Part shown: one piece after another, positions 16,481 to 24,297 of the stretch | How the letters are laid out: each line of letters starts with the position of its first letter | Numbering within the stretch: position 1 is the first letter of the stretch | Program-made: the position numbers and the translations under genes | Notes under the pieces: generated by a model | What the model saw: the letters and a program-made list of their open reading frames with translations, nothing else | Database searches by the model: none | What the model was told of the DNA's origin: nothing | Origin: Methylobacteriaceae bacterium | GTDB taxonomy: Bacteria > Pseudomonadota > Alphaproteobacteria > Rhizobiales > Beijerinckiaceae | Length of the DNA stretch: 37,698 bases | Assembly: GCA_019233695.1 (NCBI GenBank) | Contig: JAFAME010000249.1 | Span: forward strand, 1 to 37,698 | Direction of reading: 5' to 3'

Positions 16481-17338
16481 TCACGGACGCGGCGATCGCA
16501 TGAAGGCCTCGAACGCGTCCTTGTAGTCAGGGTGCCAGCGTGACAGCGCAGGCCGATTCTTGATGATGTCGTCGATCGCCCATTGCATGCGTCGATTGTC
16601 CACGTCGCGCGTCACGGCATTGTCGGGACAGATCACATAGAAATCGCCGTCGGCCAGCCGCTGCAGCAGAAAGTCCACGACCTCGTCCGGCATCCACGCC
16701 GCGGCGGGTTTTTCCTCACTTCGCGCCGTCAGGCCGGTGAACGTGAAACCGGGCACAAGCAGATGCGCTGTCACCCTGCAGCCCGCAATGTTGCGCAACT
16801 CATGCGCCAGCTGCTCGGTCAGAACCTTCACGCCCGCCTTGGTGACGTTGTAGGCGGCATCGCCGGGCGGCGTGGTGATCCCCTGCTTCGAGCCGGTGTT
16901 GATGATGGCGCAAGGTGAGCCCTGATCGATCATCGTCTGGGTGAAGACCTGGATCCCATTGATGACGCCCCACAGGTTGACCTCGATCAGTCGGCGCCAT
17001 CGGTCGTAGCGCTCCCAGGGTCGGCCGCCGTCGCCGATGGCAGCATTGTTCATCAGAACGGCGATCTCGCCGAACGCCTCCAAAGCTGCGTCCTTGAGCT
17101 TGCGCACGTCTTCCAACCGGCTGACGTCCGTCGGCACGGCGCGGACGCTAGCGGCTCCCTCCGGCGCGTCGCCGGCGAGTGCCATGGCGGCCGCCTGGAG
17201 CCGCTCTTCCTCGACGTCGGCCAGGCAGACTTTCAGCCCCATTCCGGCAAAGCGCCTTGCCGCGGCCAGCCCGATCCCGCTTGCAGCGCCCGTGATGACC
17301 GCCACGCGTCCTGCTGCGATGGCCGGATGGCTTTGCAT
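16481..17338 (-). CDS. Short-chain dehydrogenase/reductase (SDR)
   Basis: A 285-residue classical SDR. The frame is open to 17485 inside the ATPase gene, but the ATG at 17338 is the right start because the fold begins at once with AAGRVAVITGAASGIG (cofactor motif TGAASGIG at 16-23). Other landmarks are D41 after the second strand (favouring NAD over NADP), NNAA at 97-100, S150, and the catalytic YNVTK with Y163 and K167. A longer than usual C-terminal part (WMPDEVVDFLLQRLADGDFY, then a region around RDVDNRRMQWAIDDI) covers the substrate site. It starts 23 bases after the sugar-type ATPase stop and is the last gene of that operon, so it may oxidise the imported sugar or polyol. The substrate is unknown. 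Confidence 0.9.
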   Translation of the reverse strand: MQSHPAIAAGRVAVITGAASGIGLAAARRFAGMGLKVCLADVEEERLQAAAMALAGDAPEGAASVRAVPTDVSRLEDVRKLKDAALEAFGEIAVLMNNAAIGDGGRPWERYDRWRRLIEVNLWGVINGIQVFTQTMIDQGSPCAIINTGSKQGITTPPGDAAYNVTKAGVKVLTEQLAHELRNIAGCRVTAHLLVPGFTFTGLTARSEEKPAAAWMPDEVVDFLLQRLADGDFYVICPDNAVTRDVDNRRMQWAIDDIIKNRPALSRWHPDYKDAFEAFMRSPRP

Positions 17339-17360
17339 GAATTTCTGCCCGGCGTGAGGA

Positions 17361-18134
17361 CTACGCCGCCTTGGGGGCCGCGTCATCGGCCGACAGCGCC
17401 GTTTCGGCGGTCCCGGAGACGATGAGTTCGAGCACTTCCTTCTCGTTGGTGTGGCGGATGTAGCGGTCGCCGACACTCTGCCCACGCTTGAGCACCTGGA
17501 TGCGGTCGCCGACCTCGAAAATGTCGGTGAGGCGATGCGAGATGATGATCTGGGCGACGCCCTGGCGCTTCAGTTCGGTCATCGTTTCGAGCAGGCGCTC
17601 GGTCGCCATCACCGACAGATTCGCGGTCGGCTCGTCGAAAATGACGACCTTCGGATTGAACGAGATGGCGCGCGCGATGGCGACCGATTGCTGGCGACCG
17701 CCCGACAGGCTCTCGACCTTCTGGAACACCGAGTTGACGTCGACCTTGAGCCGCGACAGCACTGTCTTGGCCTCCGCATACATGCGCGGCTTATGGACGA
17801 AGAGCCCGAGCCGTTTGGGCCAGCGGCCAAGGAAGATGTTCTGGCCGATATCCATGTTCCCGCACAGCGCGAAGTCCTGATAGATCATCTCGATGCCGCG
17901 ATCGCGGCTCTCGTGCGGGCTCTTGAAGTGGGTCTCGGTGCCCTCGACCAGCACCTCGCCCTCGTCGCGGATGTAGGCGCCGGTGAGCACCTTCATCAAG
18001 GTCGACTTGCCGGCCGAATTGTCGCCCACGAGGCCGAGAATCTCGCCCGGCATGAGATACAGGCTGACATCCCAGAGCGCCCGCACCGGCCCAAAACTCT
18101 TGCGAATGCCGCGCATCTCGACGATCGGCGTCAT
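17361..18134 (-). CDS. Sugar ABC transporter ATPase, single-domain (ribose/fructose FrcA type)
   Basis: A 257-residue ATPase with one nucleotide-binding domain, unlike RbsA which has two. It has Walker A GDNSAGKST at 37-45, the Q-loop in MIYQDFALCGNMDIGQNIFLG, the signature LSGGRQQ at 143-149, Walker B VVIFDEPTANL from 163, and IISHRL as the H-loop. The wording of the Q-loop region and the signature is typical of the CUT2 (ribose-type) branch. Its ATG overlaps the stop of the fused permease (ATGA), showing translational coupling. The C-terminal tail is short and acidic. It is expected to act as a homodimer on the fused permease. Confidence 0.94.
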   Translation of the reverse strand: MTPIVEMRGIRKSFGPVRALWDVSLYLMPGEILGLVGDNSAGKSTLMKVLTGAYIRDEGEVLVEGTETHFKSPHESRDRGIEMIYQDFALCGNMDIGQNIFLGRWPKRLGLFVHKPRMYAEAKTVLSRLKVDVNSVFQKVESLSGGRQQSVAIARAISFNPKVVIFDEPTANLSVMATERLLETMTELKRQGVAQIIISHRLTDIFEVGDRIQVLKRGQSVGDRYIRHTNEKEVLELIVSGTAETALSADDAAPKAA

Positions 18135-20428
18135 GCGGTTCCTCCGATGGGGCGGCGCTGAGCGGCGCGCCAGCCTTCGACCCAGATGGCGAAGATGTTG
18201 TTTTGCCGCAGCCAGATGTCGCCGACGACGGCAAACAGCAGGATGAGGCCGATGAAGACGTTCATCCAGTGCTGCGGCAGGACGAACGACGTGCCGTCGC
18301 TCCAAATGATCTGCAGCGACAGGAGCGAGCGAATGAGGGTAATGACCGCAGCGCCCGCAAGCGAGCCTGCAATCGTGCCGTAGCCGCCGAAGATCGAGCC
18401 GCCGCCGATGATCACCGAGGCGATGGCGTCGAGCTCGCGCAGCTGGCCGGCCGACGGATTGAACGAACGGTAGTAGGCGACATAGATGACGCCGGCGGCG
18501 GCCGCGCAGAGCGCCGAGAAGACGAAGGCGGTGAAGCGCACCCGCGCGGTGTTGATCCCGGAATAGGCTGCCGCGCGTTCGTTGCCGCCGATGGCATAAC
18601 ACTTCTGGCCGTAGGGCATGTGACCGAGCACGATGGCGGCAAGGACGGCCACGACGGCAAGGAAGATCGTCTGTGCGCTCACCGCCTTGGCGACGGCAAG
18701 CCACAAGCCCCCCGTCGGCGCGATGCCAAAGGCATCGAGCACGTCATAGACGTTGCGGCCGATCAGGTTGAAGGTTTCCGGAAAGCCGGAGAGCTGGCGC
18801 CCGGCAACGAGCCAGGCGGCGAGCCCGCGCGCCATGTAGAACATGCCGAGCGTCGAGACGAAAGCGGGCAATTTCAGCCGCGTTGTCAGCCAGCCGTTGA
18901 TGACGCCGGCGGCTGCGCCCGCGGCAAAGCCGCCGATCACCGCGACGAGCGGCGAGGCATCCATCTCCTTCATCAGAAAGGCAGCAGCCGCCCCGGCGAA
19001 GGCCAGCACCGAGCCAACCGACAGGTCAATGTCGCCGTTGGCGATCACGAAGGTGAGCCCGATGGCGAGCAGGCCGATCTCGGTGAAAGCGAGCAACATC
19101 GCAAACGTGTTGTCGAGCGATCCCCAGAAATCCGGCCGGAACCAGAGGCCGAGCGCCCATAGTGCCACCATCAGCATGATGGCTGCGGCGTCGCGGCGAT
19201 GAAAGAAGGCCCTGAAGCCGCGTGCCTCGACGCCACGAGCCTGCGCCACCGTTCCCCTCGTTTGCGCGCCGGTGATGGCAATGCCCCCGGTTTCGAGCGC
19301 CAGCGGCGGCGGCAGGCCGCGGATGCGGGCCCAGGCGCGCTGCAGCACGCGGCGGCGCACCAGCCATGGCTCGATCAGCACCGAGACAAGCAGAATGAGG
19401 CCGAGGAAGGCGGGGACGGCACCGGCCGGCAGCTGGATCGATCCCTGGACCTCGATCAGCGTCCCGCCGAAATCCTGCGTTCGCGTCACCGGAATCTGCT
19501 CGCGCAGCACCTTGTCGATGAGCACGACGAGAAGCGCGCCGAGGCAGGAGCCGGCGATGCGACCGCGCCCGCCGACGATGGAAGCCCCGCCGACGATCAC
19601 GGAGGCGATGGCGATAAGCTCGGCGCCGAGGCCCTCCTGGGAGGTGAGCCCGTGGCTCTGGGCAACCGTCATCAGGCCGGCGATGCCGGCGGTCAGCGAC
19701 GACAGGATGTAGCTGCGGATGCGCACCCAACGCGTCGGCACGCCGGAATAGCGGGCTGCCTGTTCGTTGCCGCCGGTTGCGTAAGTCTCAAACCCCATGC
19801 GGGTGGAGGCAAGCACGACAGCGCCGATCGCCGCGACGACGAGAAATATGATGATCTGGTTGTTGAAGCCGAGGCTGTTGGTGTCGGCGAGCGAAAAGAA
19901 GGCCGGAAAATCGCGCGTCTTGATGTCGTAGGACATGTTCTCGCCGCCGGTGAGGCCGAGGACGAGCCCGCGCCCGATGAACAGCATCGTCAGCGTGGCG
20001 ATGAATGAGGGCACCTGGAGGACTGTGACGAGAAGTCCGTTGATCAGCCCGATCCCGAGGGCGACGCCCAACGCCGCCGCCGCTGCCGGCCACACGTCCA
20101 TGTCATAGTTCGTCGGGGAAAAGAGGATAGAAAAGACAACGGTCGTGAGGCCAAGCGTCGAGCCGACCGATAGGTCGATCTCCTTGTTGACGATGACGAA
20201 CGTCATGCCAATTGCCATGATGCCGTAGCGTGAGGCGTCGCGGAACACCGCCGAGAGGGCGTCGGTCGTGCCGAAGAAATCCGGGTTGATCCAAACGCCG
20301 ATCGCGTAAAGGATCATCATGAAGACGATGAGCCCCAGTTCCCAGCCGCCGAAGTAGAGCGAGGGGGCTCGTTTCTGTACGGCCACCGGGGCGGGGGCCT
20401 GGACTGACGTAGACGTCATCGAGGGCAA
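18131..20428 (-). CDS. Fused double permease of a ribose-type (CUT2) ABC transporter
   Basis: A 765-residue inner-membrane protein made of two RbsC-type permeases in one chain. Half 1 (about 25-360) has EIDLSVGS at 83-90, GGNEQAARYSG at 219-229 and IASVIVGGASIVGGRGRIAGS near 274-294. Half 2 (about 405-755) repeats the set: DIDLSVGS at 466-473, GGNERAAAYSG at 614-624 and IASVIIGGGSIFGGYGTIAGS. The linker around 360-405 is basic and probably cytoplasmic. The frame is continuous with no sign of a recent readthrough. Usually such permeases are separate chains. The start at 20428 has a second ATG three codons later. No binding-protein gene lies upstream. ATPase and SDR genes follow. Confidence 0.92.
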   Translation of the reverse strand: MPSMTSTSVQAPAPVAVQKRAPSLYFGGWELGLIVFMMILYAIGVWINPDFFGTTDALSAVFRDASRYGIMAIGMTFVIVNKEIDLSVGSTLGLTTVVFSILFSPTNYDMDVWPAAAAALGVALGIGLINGLLVTVLQVPSFIATLTMLFIGRGLVLGLTGGENMSYDIKTRDFPAFFSLADTNSLGFNNQIIIFLVVAAIGAVVLASTRMGFETYATGGNEQAARYSGVPTRWVRIRSYILSSLTAGIAGLMTVAQSHGLTSQEGLGAELIAIASVIVGGASIVGGRGRIAGSCLGALLVVLIDKVLREQIPVTRTQDFGGTLIEVQGSIQLPAGAVPAFLGLILLVSVLIEPWLVRRRVLQRAWARIRGLPPPLALETGGIAITGAQTRGTVAQARGVEARGFRAFFHRRDAAAIMLMVALWALGLWFRPDFWGSLDNTFAMLLAFTEIGLLAIGLTFVIANGDIDLSVGSVLAFAGAAAAFLMKEMDASPLVAVIGGFAAGAAAGVINGWLTTRLKLPAFVSTLGMFYMARGLAAWLVAGRQLSGFPETFNLIGRNVYDVLDAFGIAPTGGLWLAVAKAVSAQTIFLAVVAVLAAIVLGHMPYGQKCYAIGGNERAAAYSGINTARVRFTAFVFSALCAAAAGVIYVAYYRSFNPSAGQLRELDAIASVIIGGGSIFGGYGTIAGSLAGAAVITLIRSLLSLQIIWSDGTSFVLPQHWMNVFIGLILLFAVVGDIWLRQNNIFAIWVEGWRAAQRRPIGGTA

Positions 20429-20470
20429 AGCTCGCTAAAGCAGAAGCAACCGGCCATGGCGATCACGTTC

Positions 20471-20490
20471 CCGGTCCCGCGAGGGACCGG
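20471..20490. other. Perfect 8-bp hairpin in the leader of the fused permease
   Basis: CCGGTCCC (20471-20478) and GGGACCGG (20483-20490) pair perfectly around GCGA. It lies about 45 bases upstream of the permease start, so it could be in its mRNA leader. No T run follows on either strand, which argues against an intrinsic terminator. Confidence 0.4.
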
Positions 20491-20726
20491 CGCGATTGCG
20501 TGAGAAATAGGTTGTCGAACATTGAACTGCGTCGTCCGGCACTTTGTCCAACCCGGTCCCGACGACGCGACGCGGCGCCTCCCGTATGCGGACGCGACGG
20601 CTAGGCGGTCGCCTGCCTGCATCGAAGCCGCGATTTGCAATCGCTGTCAACTCGCTTCCGCGGTCTCGAGCCTGGAAGGCGCGATACCCCGCCGGTTTGG
20701 CGGGTCAGGGCGCGGGTGGATTGGAT

Positions 20727-20740
20727 CGGAAGCGTTTCCG
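20727..20740. promoter_or_regulatory. LacI-family-type operator palindrome
   Basis: CGGAAGCGTTTCCG has the CG-centred symmetry of LacI/PurR/GalR-type operators; 12 of the 14 positions are symmetric. It lies about 300 bases upstream of the sugar-type permease and 230 bases upstream of the DUF6600-like genes. Sugar transporters of this type are often under LacI-family control, but no such regulator is in the window. Confidence 0.4.
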
Positions 20741-20852
20741 AAACCGTCGTTGTGCAGATTACCGACGCAAAAGCCTCAGGGCGCAGAATGCTGATCCTCG
20801 ATGCTGCGTTCCATTGTGTGAATTCTTACGCGGCAAATACAGGTGACCGGCA

Positions 20853-20876
20853 ACCCGCGAATTTTTGTGCGCGGGT
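20853..20876. other. 7-bp inverted repeat upstream of the DUF6600-like pair
   Basis: ACCCGCG (20853-20859) and CGCGGGT (20870-20876) form a perfect inverted repeat around ATTTTTGTG-rich DNA. TACACT follows at 20875-20880 and could be a -10 box for the rightward genes. It may be a regulator site or an RNA hairpin; the sequence does not decide. Confidence 0.3.
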
Positions 20877-20967
20877 ACACTGAGATCTCTCCCCGATCCT
20901 GAGCAAATGGGCGCGTGAGCCTTGGCCACGCTGCGACCGGCATTTCCGGTCTTTCGGGGATACTTCC

Positions 20968-21822
20968 ATGCTTCGCACCGACCTCGGAGCGCCAGAGCGA
21001 TCGCATCTTTCGCGGCGCCGGCTGCTTTCGGGCCTCAGCGGCCTGACGCTCCTCGGCCTGGGTGGCGCTGCCGCGCTCGCCCAGACCTCAGCCCCGCCGG
21101 CAATGTCGGCACCGAATGGCGCACCGCCTGACGATCCGACCGCCGCACCGGCAGGACCCGAGCCCCTGAGGCCGGAGTTTCGCGCCGTCCTCACCCAGTT
21201 CGGCACCTTCACGCAGAAGGCGCCCTATGGAGAGGTGTGGGTGCCGGGAGTCACGCCGCAGGGCTGGCATCCCTATCCGCCCTGCCACTGGATCAACACC
21301 CGCAAGGTCGGCTGGTATTTCGACGACCAGACCCCCTGGGGGCAGATCGTCCATCACTACGGCCGATGGGCTCGCGACGATCAATCCGGCTGGTTCTGGG
21401 TGCCCGGATCGGAATGGAGCCCCGGCTGGGTGCTGTGGCGGTCGAACGACAGCTATATCGGCTGGATTCCGCTGCCGCCCGATCAGGGCGACAAGGACGC
21501 GCTGAAGGCCGCCATCGAGACCGCCGACAGCTGGCTCTTCATGGAGACCGCCAAGTTCGGCACCACCTGCGAACCGGCCGCTGCTCTGCCGTCCGCACAA
21601 AATCCGGCGATCCTGCAGGCCACGAACTTCGTCACCCGCATCGAAGCGGTCGACGGCATCGCGGTCTTCGTCCTGCCCGTCGGCGGACCGGTCATCGACA
21701 TCGATGTGATCGTCGAACCGTGGCCCGTCTGGTTCTTCACGGAGATCGTCATCCTGTGGACCTGGATCTGGCTCCACGTGCTGATCATCGAAATCAAATT
21801 CGTCTGCCTGCCAGGGCGATGA
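20968..21822 (+). CDS. Secreted DUF6600-like aromatic-rich protein with twin-arginine-type signal
   Basis: A 284-residue exported protein of unknown function. The N-terminus carries SRRRLLSGLSGLTLLGLGG (about 14-32), a twin-arginine-like signal, cleaved near ALAQ at 39. After a Pro/Ala linker, residues about 70-175 show a Trp/Tyr/Gly-rich pattern that I recognise as DUF6600-like: YGEVWVPGVTPQGWHPYP, then GWYFDDQTPWGQIVHHYGRWA, then GWFWVPGSEWSPGWVLWR and IGWIPLPP. The end (about 235-280) is very hydrophobic (WPVWFFTEIVILWTWIWLHV), possibly a membrane-embedded or strongly beta segment. It is 15 bases upstream of a paralogue with the same core, so both are probably co-transcribed cell-envelope proteins. 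Confidence 0.85.
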   Translation: MLRTDLGAPERSHLSRRRLLSGLSGLTLLGLGGAAALAQTSAPPAMSAPNGAPPDDPTAAPAGPEPLRPEFRAVLTQFGTFTQKAPYGEVWVPGVTPQGWHPYPPCHWINTRKVGWYFDDQTPWGQIVHHYGRWARDDQSGWFWVPGSEWSPGWVLWRSNDSYIGWIPLPPDQGDKDALKAAIETADSWLFMETAKFGTTCEPAAALPSAQNPAILQATNFVTRIEAVDGIAVFVLPVGGPVIDIDVIVEPWPVWFFTEIVILWTWIWLHVLIIEIKFVCLPGR

Positions 21823-21837
21823 GAAGGAGCTACGTCC

Positions 21838-23451
21838 ATGTACCTGAACGCAAACTTTGGCAGGCCCCTCAAGGCCGCCGTCTCGGCGAGCGTGCTCGCG
21901 ATCGCGATCCTGCCGCCTTCGTCCATCCTGTCGGGCTTCCTTTCCTCGGCCATGGCCCAGGAAACCGGGCAGCCGGCCTCGCCGGCCGGACCCGACGCAA
22001 CGCCCCCGGGAGCGCCGCAAGCGCCAACCCCCGGCATCAGCGATGAGATGCGCGCCACCCTGGCGCAATACGGCCAGTTCGTGCAGAGCCCCCGCTACGG
22101 CGAGGTCTGGACGCCCTCGGCAGTGCCGCAGGGCTGGCATCCCTACATGGCCTGCGACTGGGTCAATAGCCGCCAGTACGGCTGGTACTACGACGACAAG
22201 ACGCCCTGGGGCGCCATCGTCCACCACTATGGGCGATGGGCCCACGACGACGGTCTCGGCTGGATCTGGATTCCGGGCCAGGACTTCAGCCCCGGCTGGG
22301 TCGTCTGGCGCACGAGCCCGGAATGGACCGGCTGGGCGCCGATCCCGCCCGACCAGGACATTCAGGCGATGTCGTCTGACCAGTTCAACAACGGCGGGTT
22401 CTGGACCTTCGTCGAGACGGCGAAATTCGATGCCGGCTGCGGCGGCGCCGCGGCCCCGCCCGACCAGACGCCTGCCTTGCTGCACGAGACGAAGTTCGTG
22501 ACCGACTTCAAGATGATGAACGGCGTCGGGGTCGCCGTCATGCCGGCCTACATCGGCGGACCTTACGTCGACATCAATGTCGTCATCCATCCCTGGCCGG
22601 TGATCATCGTCGAGAAGATCTTCATCGACTTGACGGTGATCTGGACGACCTGGGACATTGTCGTGGAAACGGTCTACATCCGGTGCCCGTCGCCGCCCCC
22701 GCCGCCCCCGCCTCCGCCACCTCCGCCACCTCCGCCTCCGCCGCCTCCGCCACCTCCGCCTCCGCCGCCACCTCCGCCGCCGCTGACGTACGTGCCGTCA
22801 TGCCCGAACGGTCTGCCGCGCTTTCGCGGCGGCGAGTGCCTGCCGCCTCCGACAGGCGTGGTGTGCCCGGACGGCAGTGTTGCCGCGGTCGCAGCGATGT
22901 GCCCGAGGCCGCAGGCAAGGCTGTGCCCCGACGGCAGCGTGGTGCCGGCGGGCGCGACGTGCCCGACGCCGCCGCGGTTCAGAACCTGCCCTGACGGCAG
23001 CCTCGTGCCTCTCGGGGCGATGTGCAAGGTTGCGGGACCGCCTCCGCAGGTGAAGACCTGCCCCGACGGCAGCCTCGTTCCCCTCGGCGCGATGTGCAAG
23101 ACCGCCGGTCCGCCGTTGTCGCGGACAAAAACCTGCCCTGACGGGAGTGTCGTGCCCATCTTCGCGATGTGCCGGCTGCCCGAGCCGCCGAAGCCGCGGG
23201 TGAAGACCTGCCCGGACGGCGCCGTCGTCCCGATCGGCGCGGTATGCACGGTCGAACGCCGCATCGAGCGCTTGGAGCCGGTGTTCCGCCCGCACCTGCC
23301 GAACCTCGTGATCGGGCCGACGCCATCGCCCGGCCCGCGGTTCTTCGGCGGCCCAATCCTGCGCGGTACGTTCGGCGGCCCGATCCTGCGCGGCGGCTTC
23401 ACCGCCCCTGGCGGCCCGGTGCTACCGCCCGTCAGGTTCCGCTTCCGCTGA
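21838..23451 (+). CDS. Secreted DUF6600-like protein with 30-proline tract and CPDG cysteine repeats
   Basis: A 537-residue exported protein, paralogue of the preceding gene. A Sec-type signal (cleavage near AMAQ, residue 41) replaces the twin-arginine one. Residues about 70-175 repeat the DUF6600-like core (YGEVWTPSAVPQGWHPYM, GWYYDDKTPWGAIVHHYGRW, GWIWIPGQDFSPGWVVWR, GWAPIPPD). After a hydrophobic stretch comes a run of 30 prolines (286-315), then a tail with seven C-x11-C units, six of them close to CPDGSVVPIGAMC (about 322-470). The end is rich in Gly/Pro/Arg with two FGGPILRG copies. The proline rod may hold the Cys domain away from the membrane or wall. Function unknown; a start with GAAGGAG 8 bases upstream supports the ATG. 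Confidence 0.87.
   Translation: MYLNANFGRPLKAAVSASVLAIAILPPSSILSGFLSSAMAQETGQPASPAGPDATPPGAPQAPTPGISDEMRATLAQYGQFVQSPRYGEVWTPSAVPQGWHPYMACDWVNSRQYGWYYDDKTPWGAIVHHYGRWAHDDGLGWIWIPGQDFSPGWVVWRTSPEWTGWAPIPPDQDIQAMSSDQFNNGGFWTFVETAKFDAGCGGAAAPPDQTPALLHETKFVTDFKMMNGVGVAVMPAYIGGPYVDINVVIHPWPVIIVEKIFIDLTVIWTTWDIVVETVYIRCPSPPPPPPPPPPPPPPPPPPPPPPPPPPPPPPLTYVPSCPNGLPRFRGGECLPPPTGVVCPDGSVAAVAAMCPRPQARLCPDGSVVPAGATCPTPPRFRTCPDGSLVPLGAMCKVAGPPPQVKTCPDGSLVPLGAMCKTAGPPLSRTKTCPDGSVVPIFAMCRLPEPPKPRVKTCPDGAVVPIGAVCTVERRIERLEPVFRPHLPNLVIGPTPSPGPRFFGGPILRGTFGGPILRGGFTAPGGPVLPPVRFRFR
22693..22782 (+). repeat. Run of 30 proline codons
   Basis: Thirty consecutive proline codons, using CCG, CCT, CCA and CCC in mixed order, with a recurring CCGCCTCCGCCACCT-type unit. 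This is both a protein rod and a DNA tract prone to slippage. Translation would depend on EF-P. Confidence 0.95.
22801..23247 (+). repeat. Seven C-x11-C protein repeats (CPDG type)
   Basis: Units begin CPNGLPRFRGGEC (degenerate), then CPDGSVAAVAAMC, CPDGSVVPAGATC, CPDGSLVPLGAMC twice, CPDGSVVPIFAMC and CPDGAVVPIGAVC. Each pair of cysteines is spaced alike, so seven small disulfide loops are likely in the oxidising periplasm or outside the cell. Linkers between units are Pro-rich and basic. Confidence 0.9.
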
Positions 23452-23456
23452 GTCGC

Positions 23457-23496
23457 TTGCGTTGCCGCCCGAGGCCTTCCCTGGGCGGCAACGCAA
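23457..23496. terminator. Strong hairpin, probable bidirectional terminator
   Basis: Left arm TTGCGTTGCCGCCC (23457-23470) and right arm GGGCGGCAACGCAA (23483-23496) pair perfectly over 14 bp around a 12-base loop. It starts 5 bases after the stop of the proline-repeat gene and ends 20 bases before the stop of the convergent flavoprotein gene, so it could end transcription from both sides. No clear T run follows, but the arm edges are A/T-containing. Confidence 0.6.
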
Positions 23497-23516
23497 CTCA
23501 ATCCGCGTCGGAAATC

Positions 23517-24128
23517 TCAGTACATGCCGGTGCGATAGTTTTCGGCAATTCTCGCGTCGGCCTCCTCGGCGCTGATCATGCCGGTCTCTTCGGCAATGAT
23601 GAGCCCGAGCGAGGGGAAGCTCCGGCGCTCGATATGGCGCGTTGCGTCCCACAGATGGGCACGCTTCAGCGCCTTGGCGCAGTGAAAGAACGCCTGCTCG
23701 ATCGCAACGACGAGCCCGGCCTTCGGAGTCTTGCCCTGCGCCTGACCGCGTTGAAGCAGCGCCGGATCATTGGTCACCCGCGCCTTGCCGTTCACTCTGA
23801 GCGTCTCCTCGATCCCGGGCACGAAGAAGATGAGGCCGACGCCCGGATTGGCCACGACGTTTGAATAGGAATCGACGCGGTTGTTGCCCGGCCGGTCCGG
23901 CAGCAGCAACGTCGTGTCATCGAGAACGACGACGAAGCCCGGCGCGTCGCCGCGCGGGCTGGCATCTGCTCGGCCCTGAGCATCGGCCGTGGCCAAGACC
24001 AGGAAGGGCGAGAGTTCGATGAAGCGCCGGCAATGCCGGTCGAGCTTCGGCATGACCTTGTGCGCGGCCAACGTGTGGATCTCGCCATAAAGGTCGCGCA
24101 GATCGACCTGATCCGAAATGCAGTCCAT
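23517..24128 (-). CDS. PPOX-type FMN-binding flavoprotein (MSMEG_1061-like pyridoxamine oxidase family)
   Basis: A 203-residue cytoplasmic protein of the split-barrel flavin family. The ATG at 24128 is preferred over 24191 because the product then starts directly with the family N-terminus (DLRDLYGEIHTLAAHKVMPKL). Core motifs are RFIELSPFLVLATADAQGRADASPRGD, then LLLPDRPGNNRVDSYSNVVANPGVGLIFFVPG, then ETLRVNGKARVTND, a set typical of proteins annotated as MSMEG_1061 family. FMN should sit near the SPRGD and PGNNR loops. Such proteins may be oxidases or nitro/deazaflavin reductases; the substrate is unknown. It lies 169 bases downstream of truA and convergent with the DUF6600-like genes. Confidence 0.86.
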   Translation of the reverse strand: MDCISDQVDLRDLYGEIHTLAAHKVMPKLDRHCRRFIELSPFLVLATADAQGRADASPRGDAPGFVVVLDDTTLLLPDRPGNNRVDSYSNVVANPGVGLIFFVPGIEETLRVNGKARVTNDPALLQRGQAQGKTPKAGLVVAIEQAFFHCAKALKRAHLWDATRHIERRSFPSLGLIIAEETGMISAEEADARIAENYRTGMY

Positions 24129-24297
24129 CGGCCGTGTCCTTGCCCGAGATTCGCAGCAGTTGCGATAACTGACCCGGTCGGTGCTTGGCAAGGCGATCCG
24201 GTCGATACCGCAGCGCGCGGGAGGCTCGGCGTCTCGCCGACCCGATGGTGCGCGAGACGCGCACCATCCCCGGCTTTCGGCCAGGACGGCGCTGCGC

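Larger units (their letters stand above)
20429..20967. other. Gene-free region between the leftward permease and the rightward DUF6600-like genes
   Basis: This 539-base stretch contains several short open frames on both strands, but none has a convincing ribosome site or recognisable protein character. Its base composition is more mixed than that of its neighbours. It must hold the promoters of both flanking units, which diverge. It contains two perfect hairpins and a LacI-type palindrome, listed separately. No binding-protein gene for the sugar ABC system, which would normally lie here, is present, even as a recognisable remnant. Confidence 0.6.

Noticed and set aside
20522-20883. Overlapping short forward frames in the gap before the DUF6600-like genes
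   Set aside because: Three frames are open at once, as expected by chance in GC-rich DNA, and none has a ribosome site or recognisable protein.
22674-23501. Antisense open frame encoding a long glycine run
   Set aside because: It is the complement of the proline-codon tract and CPDG repeats. It has no ribosome site and no family similarity.
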